A stretch of DNA of 38,561 nucleotides from Mycobacterium sp. Marseille-P9652 (GCF_902652685.1 NZ_CACRUY010000011.1:1-38561), one strand, 5' to 3'. Positions 1 to 7,307 are shown, counted from the stretch's first letter. Translations and numbers: made by a program. Notes: a model not told the origin generated them from the sequence alone.

Positions 1-50
1 ACGCGTCGACACGACACGCTCGACACCCACCAGCGACTTATCTGGCCAAC

Positions 51-88
51 GAAGCGGCGGCCGCGACGACGGTTGCGGCCGCCGCTTC
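51..88. terminator. Perfect 14-bp inverted repeat, likely terminator
   Basis: Arms at 51-64 and 75-88 are exact reverse complements (14 bp, nearly all G/C) around a 10-nt loop. There is no U-tract, which is usual for mycobacterial intrinsic terminator candidates. The hairpin lies about 140 bp downstream of the pstS stop, so it could end pstS transcription on the minus strand, or end transcription entering from the left on the plus strand. Orientation cannot be decided from the window. Confidence 0.55.
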
Positions 89-122
89 ACCCTGCCCACT
101 TGACAAGATGTCCCCCATATCA

Positions 123-232
123 GTCGCGATCGCGAGCGCGGCATTGCTGGGCGACGCGGGTCGCGACCATAGAACTCGTCGCGATCGCGAGCGTGGCATC
201 GCCGGGCGACGCGGGTCGCGACCATAGAACTA
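123..232. repeat. 55-bp direct tandem repeat, two copies
   Basis: Unit 1 is 123-177 and unit 2 is 178-232. They differ at only a few positions. Each unit contains a 12-bp perfect palindrome (TCGCGATCGCGA, at 124-135 and 179-190) and a 10-bp palindrome (GGTCGCGACC, at 160-169 and 215-224). The second unit ends exactly on the pstS stop codon. The unit length is in the range of mycobacterial MIRU/VNTR units, so copy number may vary between strains. I cannot assign it to a named VNTR locus. Confidence 0.9.
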
Positions 233-1354
233 GTCCGGGATCGGCGGTCCCACGGCGCTGATGGCGTCCACCGCGCTGGAGACCCTCGCCTGGAAGTCGG
301 GCGCCAGCGGGATGTAGCCGTTTCTCGCGAGGTCCACCTGGCCGGGGCCGATCGCCGCCTGCAGGAAAGCCTTGACCGCCTTGGCCTCCTCGCTGGGGTA
401 CCGCGAGCACACGATCTCGTAGGTGGCCAGCACAATCGGGTAGACGTCGGGTTGCGCCGGGTTGTAGAACGACGAGATGTCGAGCACCAGGTCGTTGCCG
501 TTGCCGACGATCTTGGCGCCCGCGATGGTCTTTCCGACCGTGTCGGTTCCGATGCGCACCGGCCGCAGCGACCTCCGGCTCGCGGGGGTCTTGATCTCGG
601 CGGCGAAGAGTCCCTGCTGCAGGGCGAACGACAACTCGTTGTAGCTGATCGCGCCCTCGGTGGCCTTCACCGCGGCCGAGGTTCCCTTGTTGCCCACCGC
701 GCCGGTGCCGGTGCCGCCGTTGAACGTCTTGCCCGTGCCCTTGGTCCACGCGCCTCCGGACGCCGACTGTAGATATGCCTGGAAGTTGTCGGTGGTGCCC
801 GATGCGTCGCTGCGGTAGATCACGTGGATGGGCTCGGCCGGCATGGAGGCGTTGAGCGCGGTGAGGGCGGGGTCGTCCCAGCGCGTGATCGTGCCGTCGA
901 AGATCTTGGCCAGTGTCGGCCCGTCCAGCACCAGAGTGTCGACGGCGCTGAGGTTGTAGGTGATGGCCAGCGGGCCGAACACCACCGGAAGGTTCCAGGC
1001 ATCGCCGCCCCCGCACCGTTGCTTGGCGGCGGCGTACTGTTCCCCGGTCAGCGGTACGTCGGATCCACCGAAATCGGTCTTGCCGGCGAGGAAGTCGGCG
1101 ATGCCCGCACCCGAGCCGTTGGCCGTGTAGTTGAGGGTCTGGTTCGAGCAGGCCTTGTGGTAGGCCTCGATGAACTTGGTCATCGCATTGGCCTGCGCGG
1201 TCGACCCACTGGCCACCAGGGTCTGCTTACCGCCGCACTCCACCTTCGCCCCCGCGGTATAGGGCAGGGTCGCATGCGAGGTGCTGCAGGCCGAGAGCGC
1301 CAGTGCACCAGCGGCCAGCAAGCGCATGACAGCCGCTGGTCGATTGAGCTTCAC
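230..1354 (-). CDS. pstS: Phosphate ABC transporter substrate-binding lipoprotein, PstS3-like
   Basis: The 374-aa protein is a periplasmic phosphate-binding lipoprotein that delivers phosphate to a PstC/PstA/PstB transporter. The N-terminus is a lipoprotein signal, basic then hydrophobic, with a lipobox LALSAC whose Cys would be lipidated. Phosphate-site motifs of the family are visible: [23 protein letters not shown] and [10 protein letters not shown]. The N-terminus (MKLNR, AAGAL, LSAC) and overall sequence resemble M. tuberculosis PstS3 more than PstS1, as recalled. The GTG start at 1354 is supported by AGGAGA at 1363-1368 on the minus strand. No pstC or pstA lies in the 229 bp downstream, where a tandem repeat and hairpin sit, so the gene appears solitary here and its permease partner must be encoded elsewhere. 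Confidence 0.93.
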   Translation of the reverse strand: MKLNRPAAVMRLLAAGALALSACSTSHATLPYTAGAKVECGGKQTLVASGSTAQANAMTKFIEAYHKACSNQTLNYTANGSGAGIADFLAGKTDFGGSDVPLTGEQYAAAKQRCGGGDAWNLPVVFGPLAITYNLSAVDTLVLDGPTLAKIFDGTITRWDDPALTALNASMPAEPIHVIYRSDASGTTDNFQAYLQSASGGAWTKGTGKTFNGGTGTGAVGNKGTSAAVKATEGAISYNELSFALQQGLFAAEIKTPASRRSLRPVRIGTDTVGKTIAGAKIVGNGNDLVLDISSFYNPAQPDVYPIVLATYEIVCSRYPSEEAKAVKAFLQAAIGPGQVDLARNGYIPLAPDFQARVSSAVDAISAVGPPIPD

Positions 1355-1442
1355 GGTGATTGTCTCCTGAGGGGATGACGCCCGGCGCCGGGGGCGGGCT
1401 CTCGGGGCATGCGCGAATCACCCCGACTTGGGCACACGTCGA

Positions 1443-1488
1443 GAATTACCGGCCCACGAACAAGCAGGCAAACAAACATCAGGTGAAC
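1443..1488 (-). promoter_or_regulatory. pstS promoter with PHO-box-like element
   Basis: On the minus strand, -35 TTGCCT (1471-1466) and -10 TAATTC (1448-1443) are separated by 17 nt, leaving a leader of about 85 nt. Just upstream is GTTCACC (1488-1482), a 4-nt gap, then GTTTGTT (1477-1471). This resembles the 11-nt direct-repeat PHO boxes (GTTCACC-N4-GTTCACC) bound by PhoP/RegX3-type regulators, with the first half perfect and the second weak. RegX3 control under phosphate limitation is an inference. Confidence 0.4.
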
Positions 1489-1595
1489 GGATCGACGCGG
1501 CGATTTCGCTGCCGGGCGACTTGAGCCGGGCGCTGAGGCGGAAAGCGCCTCCTCCGCTTCGGATTTTTGCTTCGTAGCGCGCGGCGCGTCAGTTC

Positions 1596-1605
1596 GCTAC
1601 CATCT
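1596..1605 (+). promoter_or_regulatory. Shared -10 block upstream of DUF4436 paralogue 1
   Basis: GCTACCATCT contains a TANNNT-type -10 hexamer at 1598-1603. The same block recurs before the other two DUF4436 paralogues (3596-3605 and 4742-4751) with one variable base. Here the codon 14 nt after the -10 start is GGG rather than GTG, so the leaderless arrangement of paralogues 2 and 3 is not preserved and translation should begin at the SD-led ATG at 1650. Confidence 0.5.
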
Positions 1606-1649
1606 CCCCTCGGGGGACTGGCGATCGATCTCTACGGAGGTAGCGACAG

Positions 1650-2597
1650 ATGACGCACCAAGCCCCGCCCGCACCGTCGCCGTCGGCGCCCGAGACGCCT
1701 CCGCCCACGCCGTCCGCGGCCCCCGCGACGCCGCCGAAAAAGCCCAGGCGCCGCCTGGTCGTCGGCCTGGGCATCCTGCTCGCCGTTGTGATCGTCTATG
1801 CGCTGTCGTTGTTCGGCTTCCACCTGCTGGCCACGTCCGGGGGAGCGCTGAAGGCGCCGGACCTGAACGCGACCAACGACACCGTCGTGCTGATCCGCCT
1901 GGAGAAGCTCGATACTGTTGCGAACCGTCTTGGCGTGAAAGTGCTTGTGATTCCAGAGGACTCGATGTTCGACAAGCGCCTCGACGTGCTCAAGACCGAC
2001 ACCGCGGTGCGGATGGACCCACCGAACGACCTCGGTGACCTGCAGTACCCGGCGGGCAAGTCGCCCGCGCAGGTGGCCACCACCATCGAAGCGCACGGCG
2101 ATCCCAACAACTGGCCGTTCGATTCCTACAGCACCGACACGCTCTCGGCCGACGTCCTCGTCGGCCAGGGCGACGCCCGCCAGTACGTTCCCGCGCGGAC
2201 CGAGGTCGTCGGGTCGTTGGAGGGCTGGGACGTGAGCGTCAAGCGCGTCGGCGAAGCCAGCCAGGAGTCGGACCGCCCCGACAACGTGATCATCACGCTG
2301 CACCGGGCCAAGGGTCCGCTGATCTTCGACCTCGGCATCTGCCTGGTGCTCTTCGCCCTGCCCGCCCTGGCGTTCGCGGTGGCGATCCAAATCGCCCTGG
2401 GTAAGCGGAAATTCGTTCCACCCTTCGTGACGTGGTTCGCGGCGATGCTGTTCGCGGTCATCCCGATCCGCAACTTCCTTCCCGGCTCGCCGCCACCGGG
2501 CGCGTGGATCGACCAGGCCCTGGTGATCTGGGTGCTCATCGCCCTGGTCGGGGCGATGGCCCTGTACATGGTCACGTGGTATCGACAATCGGAGTGA
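1650..2597 (+). CDS. DUF4436 membrane protein, paralogue 1
   Basis: 315 aa, of unknown function. A Pro/Ala-rich cytoplasmic N-terminus (1-35) ending in basic residues is followed by a first membrane helix (about 36-60), an extracytoplasmic domain (about 61-223), and three C-terminal helices (about 224-250, 257-274, 286-310). Motifs shared with the two paralogues in this window are DLGDLQYP, TTIEAHGDP-NWPFD, and KGPLIFDLGICLVL. The ATG is preceded by GGAGG (1636-1640) at 9-nt spacing. It lies 21 bp upstream of the formylglycine-generating enzyme gene and probably shares its transcript. A similar membrane protein (Rv0713, as recalled) sits next to the FGE gene in M. tuberculosis, so this pairing is old. 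Confidence 0.85.
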   Translation: MTHQAPPAPSPSAPETPPPTPSAAPATPPKKPRRRLVVGLGILLAVVIVYALSLFGFHLLATSGGALKAPDLNATNDTVVLIRLEKLDTVANRLGVKVLVIPEDSMFDKRLDVLKTDTAVRMDPPNDLGDLQYPAGKSPAQVATTIEAHGDPNNWPFDSYSTDTLSADVLVGQGDARQYVPARTEVVGSLEGWDVSVKRVGEASQESDRPDNVIITLHRAKGPLIFDLGICLVLFALPALAFAVAIQIALGKRKFVPPFVTWFAAMLFAVIPIRNFLPGSPPPGAWIDQALVIWVLIALVGAMALYMVTWYRQSE

Positions 2598-2618
2598 CCC
2601 GGCTCGTACCCTGAAGGG

Positions 2619-3515
2619 GTGCTCACCGAGCTGATCGATCTGCCGGGCGGTTCATTCCGCATGGGGTCGACGAGTTTCTACCCCGAAGAGGCGCCGATCC
2701 ACACCGTGACGGTGGGTCCGTTCGCGATCGAGCGGCACCCGGTGACCAACGCGCAGTTCGCCGAATTCGTCGCCGCCACAGGGCATGTCACGGTCGCCGA
2801 ACGAGAGATCGACCCCGCGCTGTACCCGGGCGCGAATCCCGACGACCTGGTGCCGGGGGCCATGGTTTTCCGCCCGACGACCGGGCCGGTCGACCTGCGG
2901 GACTGGCGCCAGTGGTGGGACTGGGTGCCGGGCGCGAGCTGGCGGCACCCGTTCGGGCCGGACACCGACATCGCCGACAGGGGGGACCACCCCGTGGTCC
3001 AGGTGGCTTATCCCGACGCGGCCGCGTACGCGCGGTGGGCCGGACGCCGGCTCCCGGCCGAGGCCGAGTGGGAATATGCGGCCCGCGCCGGAACCACCAC
3101 GACCTATGCGTGGGGCGACGAGGAAAAGCCCGGCGGACAACTGATGGCCAACACGTGGCAGGGCCGATTCCCGTACCGCAATGACGGCGCCCTCGGCTGG
3201 GTCGGGACGTCGCCCGTCGGGGCCTTCCCGCCGAACGGTTTCGGGCTCCTCGACATGATTGGCAACGTCTGGGAGTGGACCGCGACGGAGTTCTCGGCGC
3301 ACCACCGGCTCGACGAGCCGCCCAAGTCGTGCTGCGCGCCATCGGGTCCCGCGGACCCGTCCATCAGCCAGACCCTGAAGGGCGGCTCGCACCTGTGCGC
3401 TCCGGAGTATTGCCACCGCTACCGCCCGGCGGCCCGGTCACCGCAGTCCCAGGACTCGGCGACGACCCACATCGGCTTCCGCTGCGTAGCGAACGCCGAG
3501 TCGGGTTCCGGTTAA
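2619..3515 (+). CDS. Formylglycine-generating enzyme (sulfatase activator)
   Basis: 298 aa. It oxidises the active-site Cys of type I sulfatases to formylglycine, using O2 and copper. The FGE-sulfatase fold covers nearly the whole protein: the start LPGGSFRMGS, central RRLPAEAEWEYAAR, GNVWEWT, and the C-terminal GGSHLC-APEYCHRYRP. The catalytic copper-binding cysteines are Cys260 and Cys265, matching the pair known from the M. tuberculosis enzyme Rv0712. The start is GTG at 2619, 21 bp after DUF4436 paralogue 1. In M. tuberculosis the neighbour is the sulfatase atsA. No sulfatase is present in this window, so its client is either left of the window or elsewhere. Confidence 0.94.
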   Translation: MLTELIDLPGGSFRMGSTSFYPEEAPIHTVTVGPFAIERHPVTNAQFAEFVAATGHVTVAEREIDPALYPGANPDDLVPGAMVFRPTTGPVDLRDWRQWWDWVPGASWRHPFGPDTDIADRGDHPVVQVAYPDAAAYARWAGRRLPAEAEWEYAARAGTTTTYAWGDEEKPGGQLMANTWQGRFPYRNDGALGWVGTSPVGAFPPNGFGLLDMIGNVWEWTATEFSAHHRLDEPPKSCCAPSGPADPSISQTLKGGSHLCAPEYCHRYRPAARSPQSQDSATTHIGFRCVANAESGSG

Positions 3516-3544
3516 CGACCGGTTGCCGGTGGGTGACCGATGCC

Positions 3545-3575
3545 TTTTCGCTGGGCGGACGTGGGGTTTTCGCTG
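3545..3575 (+). promoter_or_regulatory. Direct repeat upstream of DUF4436 paralogue 2
   Basis: TTTTCGCTG occurs at 3545-3553 and again at 3567-3575, a 22-bp period (about two helical turns). It lies 23-53 bp upstream of the -10 block at 3598-3603. The spacing and position suit a dimeric activator or repressor site, but no cognate regulator is identified. Chance or a small duplication is the alternative. Confidence 0.3.
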
Positions 3576-3595
3576 CGCAATCGACGTCGCCTTTA

Positions 3596-3605
3596 GCTAG
3601 CATCT
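3596..3605 (+). promoter_or_regulatory. Shared -10 block upstream of DUF4436 paralogue 2
   Basis: GCTAGCATCT has -10 hexamer TAGCAT at 3598-3603. The GTG at 3612 is 8 nt after the hexamer, where transcription would be expected to start, so the mRNA is probably leaderless and opens with a 20-codon upstream reading frame. Confidence 0.5.
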
Positions 3606-3611
3606 GAACCC

Positions 3612-3674
3612 GTGCCGCCCGGGTCCCAGCAACCATTTCAGCGTCTCCATACGGCGGACGGAGGCGGGCTGTGA
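3612..3674 (+). CDS. Putative leaderless 20-codon upstream ORF coupled to DUF4436 paralogue 2
   Basis: Reading from GTG at 3612 gives 20 codons ending in TGA at 3672-3674. This stop overlaps the GTG start of the membrane-protein gene at 3671 (GTGA junction). The SD-like GGAGG at 3660-3664 lies inside the last codons, so terminating ribosomes could re-initiate on the main gene. The start lies 8 nt after a TAGCAT -10 hexamer. The geometry is seen directly; translation and a coupling role are inference. It may encode nothing of function itself and serve only to load ribosomes. Confidence 0.35.
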   Translation: MPPGSQQPFQRLHTADGGGL

Positions 3675-4639
3675 CCGCCGACGTGGGATCGGCAGCCCCG
3701 TCCCCCGCGGAGGCGCCCCCCGCGGCGACGGAAGCGCCCGAGGTGCCGCCGAAACGCAAGCCACCCAAGCTGCGCCGATCGCAGATCGAAATCGGCATCG
3801 CGATCCTGCTGACCGTCGTCGTCGCCTACACGCTGTCGCTCTTCGGGATCCATATCTTGCAGAGCGAGGGGGCGCCGCTGCCTCCGCTGGACCTGAGCCA
3901 GGGCGGCGGCAATGCGACCATTGTGCAGCTGCGCGTCGAGGAGCTGAAGCCCGTCACCAATCGCCTGACCGTGAACGTCCTCGTGTATCCGGGCGTCGAG
4001 CAGTACGACAGCCGCTTCGACGTTCTCGGCAACGACATCGCGGTGCGCATCTATCCGGCGAACGACCTGGGGGACCTGCAGTACCCGAAGGGGAGGGCGC
4101 CGGCTCAACTCAGCACCACGATCGAGGCGCACGGCGATCCCCGCAACTGGCCGTTCGACACGTACAGGACCGAGCCGATCGCGGCCGACGCGTTCGTCGG
4201 CTCCCCCGACAACCGGAGGAAGTTGCCCGCCATCGTTCAGGTGACGGGATCACTGGACGGGTGGCAGCTCCACGTCAACCGGGTCACCAGCGCGCTGCCG
4301 ACCTCGCGGTCCACCGACACCGGCGCCGTTGTGATCACCCTCGAGCGGGCCGAGGGCCCGCGGGTGTTCGATCTGGTGATCTGCTTGGTGTTGATCACGC
4401 TGCCCACGATCGCGCTCCTGGTGGCCGTTCCGATGGCGATGGGCCGACGAAAGTTCGTGCCGCCGTTCGGAACCTGGTATGCCGCGATGCTCTTCGCCGT
4501 CGTGCCGCTGCGCAACATCCTGCCCGGTGCCCCACCGCCCGGTTCGTGGATCGACCAAGCGGTGGTGCAGTGGGTGCTGATCGCCCTGGTGACGGCGATG
4601 AGCTTGTACTTCTTCGCGTGGGTCCGGCAAGGAGACTGA
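3671..4639 (+). CDS. DUF4436 membrane protein, paralogue 2
   Basis: 322 aa, of unknown function, with the same layout as its neighbours. A Pro/Ala-rich N-terminus (1-36) with Lys/Arg, a first helix near 40-63, an extracytoplasmic domain with NDLGDLQYPKG and TTIEAHGDPRNWPFD, and three C-terminal helices are visible. The GTG start has GGAGG at 3660-3664 with 6-nt spacing. It is separated from the FGE gene by 155 bp holding its own promoter, so it is probably transcribed independently. It is slightly more divergent than paralogues 1 and 3: for example it has RVFDLVICLVL where they have IFDLGICLVL or VFDLGICLVL. Confidence 0.85.
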   Translation: MTADVGSAAPSPAEAPPAATEAPEVPPKRKPPKLRRSQIEIGIAILLTVVVAYTLSLFGIHILQSEGAPLPPLDLSQGGGNATIVQLRVEELKPVTNRLTVNVLVYPGVEQYDSRFDVLGNDIAVRIYPANDLGDLQYPKGRAPAQLSTTIEAHGDPRNWPFDTYRTEPIAADAFVGSPDNRRKLPAIVQVTGSLDGWQLHVNRVTSALPTSRSTDTGAVVITLERAEGPRVFDLVICLVLITLPTIALLVAVPMAMGRRKFVPPFGTWYAAMLFAVVPLRNILPGAPPPGSWIDQAVVQWVLIALVTAMSLYFFAWVRQGD

Positions 4640-4640
4640 C

Positions 4641-4663
4641 CGCCGGTCACCCGATTACCGGCG
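4641..4663 (+). terminator. Weak terminator-like hairpin after DUF4436 paralogue 2
   Basis: CGCCGGT (4641-4647) and ACCGGCG (4657-4663) form a perfect 7-bp stem with a 9-nt loop, starting 2 bp after the stop codon. A mixed, moderately AT-containing stretch follows. It may separate paralogue 2 from the promoter of paralogue 3. Confidence 0.4.
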
Positions 4664-4741
4664 CGGTGTTAAAGCTGGTAGCAAGCAATGTTAAATGCGT
4701 GTAGCGCGGCCTCGCTCACGCTGCCAGCAAAGGGCGCCGTT

Positions 4742-4751
4742 GCTAACATCT
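4742..4751 (+). promoter_or_regulatory. Shared -10 block upstream of DUF4436 paralogue 3
   Basis: GCTAACATCT carries the -10 hexamer TAACAT at 4744-4749. The GTG start of the gene at 4758 is 8 nt after the hexamer, so the transcript is predicted to be leaderless and to begin at the start codon. There is no SD upstream of that GTG, which fits. Confidence 0.55.
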
Positions 4752-4757
4752 GGCTCC

Positions 4758-5759
4758 GTGACGGTTCAACGGGACGTGGCTGCGCCACCGGCTTCGCCCG
4801 AATTGACCGCCACCCTGAAGGTGCCGGCGAACGGTCATCCGGCCCCGCCCGCTCCGCCCCTGCCCGCCGCGCCGCCGACCCCGCCGCGAAAGGAGCGCAA
4901 GCCGCGACGACGGCACCTGGTGCTCGACATCTCCATCATCGTCGGCGTTGTCGTGGTGTACCTCCTGTCGCTGCTCGGCTACCACTGGCTGGCCACCGCG
5001 CCCGGCCCGCTCCCCGAACCGGATGTGCGCACGGACGACGGCACCGTGGTTCTGGTGCGCCTCGAGCAACTGCACACCGTGGCGAACCGGCTCGACGTCA
5101 AAGTGCTGGTGATGCCTGACGATTCGATGATCGAAAAGCGCCTCAACGTGCTGAACGTCGACACGTCCGTTCGCTTCTTCCCACAGAACGACCTGGGCGA
5201 CCTGCAATACCCGGTGGGGAAGTTGCCCGCGCAGGTGGCGACCACGATCGAGGCCCGGGGTGATCCCGGAGATTGGCCGTTCGACTCGTACAAAACGGGC
5301 ACGATTCAGGCCGACGTGCTGGTCGGGAGCGGCGAGAACCGCGTCCTGAAGCCCGCCAGGGTGGAAGTGACGGGGTCGCTGGACGGATGGGACGTCGGCG
5401 TCACCCGGGTGGGCCGTGACAAGGCGGATGTGGATCGGCCGGACAACGTGGTGATCACCCTGCAGCGGGCCAAGGGCCCGCTGGTGTTCGACCTCGGCAT
5501 CTGCCTGGTCCTGATCACCCTGCCGACGCTGGCTCTCTTCGTGGCGATCCAAATGCTTACGGGCAGAAGGCAATTCCTCCCACCGTTCTCCACCTGGTAC
5601 GCCGCGATGCTGTTCGCCGTCGTCCCCCTGCGAAATATCCTCCCGGGGACCCCGCCCGCCGGCGCCTGGATCGACCAGGCCGTCGTGATCTGGGTGCTCA
5701 TCGCGCTGGCGACTGCGCTGGTGTTGTACATCGCCGCCTGGTACCGACATTCGAGCTGA
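4758..5759 (+). CDS. DUF4436 membrane protein, paralogue 3
   Basis: 333 aa from GTG 4758. An in-frame ATG at 4695 would add 21 residues, but those do not look like the family N-terminus and would lie upstream of the -10 element, so I chose the GTG. It has a Pro/Ala-rich N-terminus, a helix at about residues 55-80, an extracytoplasmic domain containing NDLGDLQYPVGK and TTIEARGDPGDWPFD, and three C-terminal helices (KGPLVFDLGICLVL onward). It is closer to paralogue 1 than to paralogue 2 by eye (shared HTVANRLDVKVLV and RPDNVVITL type segments). The function is unknown. The tandem arrangement points to gene duplication in place. Confidence 0.85.
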   Translation: MTVQRDVAAPPASPELTATLKVPANGHPAPPAPPLPAAPPTPPRKERKPRRRHLVLDISIIVGVVVVYLLSLLGYHWLATAPGPLPEPDVRTDDGTVVLVRLEQLHTVANRLDVKVLVMPDDSMIEKRLNVLNVDTSVRFFPQNDLGDLQYPVGKLPAQVATTIEARGDPGDWPFDSYKTGTIQADVLVGSGENRVLKPARVEVTGSLDGWDVGVTRVGRDKADVDRPDNVVITLQRAKGPLVFDLGICLVLITLPTLALFVAIQMLTGRRQFLPPFSTWYAAMLFAVVPLRNILPGTPPAGAWIDQAVVIWVLIALATALVLYIAAWYRHSS

Positions 5760-5786
5760 GGCTCCTCGGAATCTGTTGTGTCGAGT

Positions 5787-5824
5787 TTGTCAGAGCACGC
5801 TGACATAATCGAACACATGTTCGA
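5787..5824 (+). promoter_or_regulatory. DNA-damage promoter: PafBC-type element plus perfect SOS box
   Basis: TTGTCAGAG (5787-5795), 8 nt, then CATAAT (5804-5809) fits the RecA-independent mycobacterial damage promoter (TTGTCRGTG-N8-TANNNT, now ascribed to PafBC) with two mismatches. TCGAAC-ACAT-GTTCGA (5809-5824) is a perfect match to the mycobacterial LexA site TCGAAC-N4-GTTCGA and covers the ATG at 5817. TGTCAG/CTGACA (5788-5793 and 5800-5805) also forms a 6-bp dyad inside the promoter. With the -10 ending 7 nt before the ATG, the transcript would be leaderless. Confidence 0.75.
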
Positions 5825-7274
5825 AGAAGTTCGGGGTGCTGGTTCCTCGCCCGCTGCCGCCCTTCTCGGGGAGATCGCTGCGGCGGCGCGCGCGGAGAAT
5901 CAGGGCGCGGCCTTGCAGTTGGCCAAGATCGGCGAGTTCTTCGCGCTTCGGCACACGCAGGGTGCGGCCGACGAGGAGTGGGTGGTCGACACGATGGAGG
6001 CCGTCGCCGCCGAGGTGGCCGCGGCCCTGCGGATTTCCCAAGGGATGGCCGCCTCGCGGTTGCGGTATGCCCGCGCGTTGCGCGAACGCTTGCCCCTTGT
6101 CGGCGAGGTGTTCAAGGCGGGCGATATCGACTATCGGGCGTTCACCACGATCGTCTACCGCACCGATTTGATCGAGGACCGCGAGGTGCTGGCGGGTGTC
6201 GATCGGCAGCTGGCCGCCACTGTGGGGCGGTGGCCGTCGATGACGCAGGGTCGGCTGGGCGCGCGCGTGGACAAGATTGTGGCGCAGGCGGATCGGGACG
6301 CGGTGCGCCGGCGAAAAGAGCGTCAGCGTGATCGTGAGGTGTGGTTCGGCCCGACGTGTGAGGGGGCGGCCGAGTTTGGCGGCAGTCTGCTGGCGCCGGA
6401 CGCCCACGCGCTGGACGCGCGGCTGAACGCGCTGGCGGCCACGGTGTGCCCGCATGATCCGCGGACCCGCGAGCAGCGCCGCGCCGACGCCCTGGGGGCG
6501 TTGGCCGCCGGCGGCGATCGGCTGGGGTGTCGCTGCGCGCGCCCGGACTGCGCGGCCGGGGGCCGGCGCCCGGCGTCACCGGTGGTGATCCATGTGCTCG
6601 CCGAGCAGGCCACCGTGGCGGGCCGCGGTGATGCCCCGGCCTCAGAGCTCAGCGCCGACGGGTTGATCACCCCCGAACTGCTCGCCGAGCTGGCCGCCTC
6701 GGCCAAGCTCGTCCCGCTGGTGCACCCCGCTCTCGATGCCGCCCCGGAACAGGGCTACACCCCGTCCAAAGCGCTGTCGGATTTCGTGCGGTGTCGCGAC
6801 CTGACCTGCCGGGCCCCGGGCTGTGACCGCCCGGCGGTGCACTGCGACCTCGACCACACCATCCCCTACGCCCAGGGCGGGGCCACCCACGCCTCCAACG
6901 TGAAGTGTCTGTGCCGTCTGCATCATTTGCTCAAAACGTTCTGCGGGTGGCAAGACGAGCAGCTCCCTGATGGGACGGTGATCTGGCGCCTACCCGACGG
7001 CCAGACCTACGTCACTACCCCGGGCAGCGCACTGTTGTTCCCCTACCTGTGCGCCCCGACCGGCCCGGCACCCCGACGCCCGGTGCCCGCCGATGAGCCC
7101 TGCACCGACCGCGCCGCCATGATGCCCACCCGCCGCCGCACCCGCGCTCAGGACCGCGCCACCCGCATCGCCACCGAACGCCGCCACAACCGCGACGCCC
7201 GGATGGCCCGAAACACGGCCGCCCCGGGCGATATCGGGCCCGCCCCACCCGACGACGACCCACCACCCTTCTGA
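5817..7274 (+). CDS. HNH endonuclease, DUF222 / 13E12 repeat family
   Basis: 485 aa from ATG 5817. A longer frame starts at GTG 5778, but the ATG fits the promoter and family start better. The N-terminal two thirds are the helical DUF222 domain. The C-terminus has an HNH nuclease with a zinc-type frame: CRAPGCD, then DLDHTIPYAQGG, HASNVKCLC and RLHHLLK (about residues 331-373). An Arg/Asp/Pro-rich tail (about 415-485) follows. These proteins resemble the REP13E12 elements of M. tuberculosis, which occur as dispersed copies, sometimes serve as phage attachment targets, and include LexA-controlled members. The nuclease target is unknown. The operator over its start codon implies induction by DNA damage. 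Confidence 0.9.
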   Translation: MFEEVRGAGSSPAAALLGEIAAAARAENQGAALQLAKIGEFFALRHTQGAADEEWVVDTMEAVAAEVAAALRISQGMAASRLRYARALRERLPLVGEVFKAGDIDYRAFTTIVYRTDLIEDREVLAGVDRQLAATVGRWPSMTQGRLGARVDKIVAQADRDAVRRRKERQRDREVWFGPTCEGAAEFGGSLLAPDAHALDARLNALAATVCPHDPRTREQRRADALGALAAGGDRLGCRCARPDCAAGGRRPASPVVIHVLAEQATVAGRGDAPASELSADGLITPELLAELAASAKLVPLVHPALDAAPEQGYTPSKALSDFVRCRDLTCRAPGCDRPAVHCDLDHTIPYAQGGATHASNVKCLCRLHHLLKTFCGWQDEQLPDGTVIWRLPDGQTYVTTPGSALLFPYLCAPTGPAPRRPVPADEPCTDRAAMMPTRRRTRAQDRATRIATERRHNRDARMARNTAAPGDIGPAPPDDDPPPF

Positions 7275-7276
7275 GG

Positions 7277-7307
7277 CGTCGGCTGCGCACTGACCCGCGC
7301 GCCGACG
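7277..7307 (+). terminator. Possible terminator hairpin after HNH gene
   Basis: CGTCGGC (7277-7283) and GCCGACG (7301-7307) form a perfect 7-bp stem around a 17-nt loop, directly after the HNH stop codon and before the DinB gene's SD. The loop is long, so it is a weak candidate. Confidence 0.3.

Noticed and set aside
123-232. CRISPR array
   Set aside because: Only two directly adjacent units with no spacers, so it is a tandem repeat.
73-261. 62-codon plus-strand ORF over the tandem repeat
   Set aside because: It crosses the hairpin and repeat, has no SD, and the translation has no recognisable features.
3604-3635. Another SigL-type promoter at TGAACC near 3604
   Set aside because: No CGT at the 16-18 nt spacing, and the position is explained by the TAGCAT -10 of the DUF4436 promoter. 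TGAACC at 30813 and on the minus strand near 26199 fail the same test.
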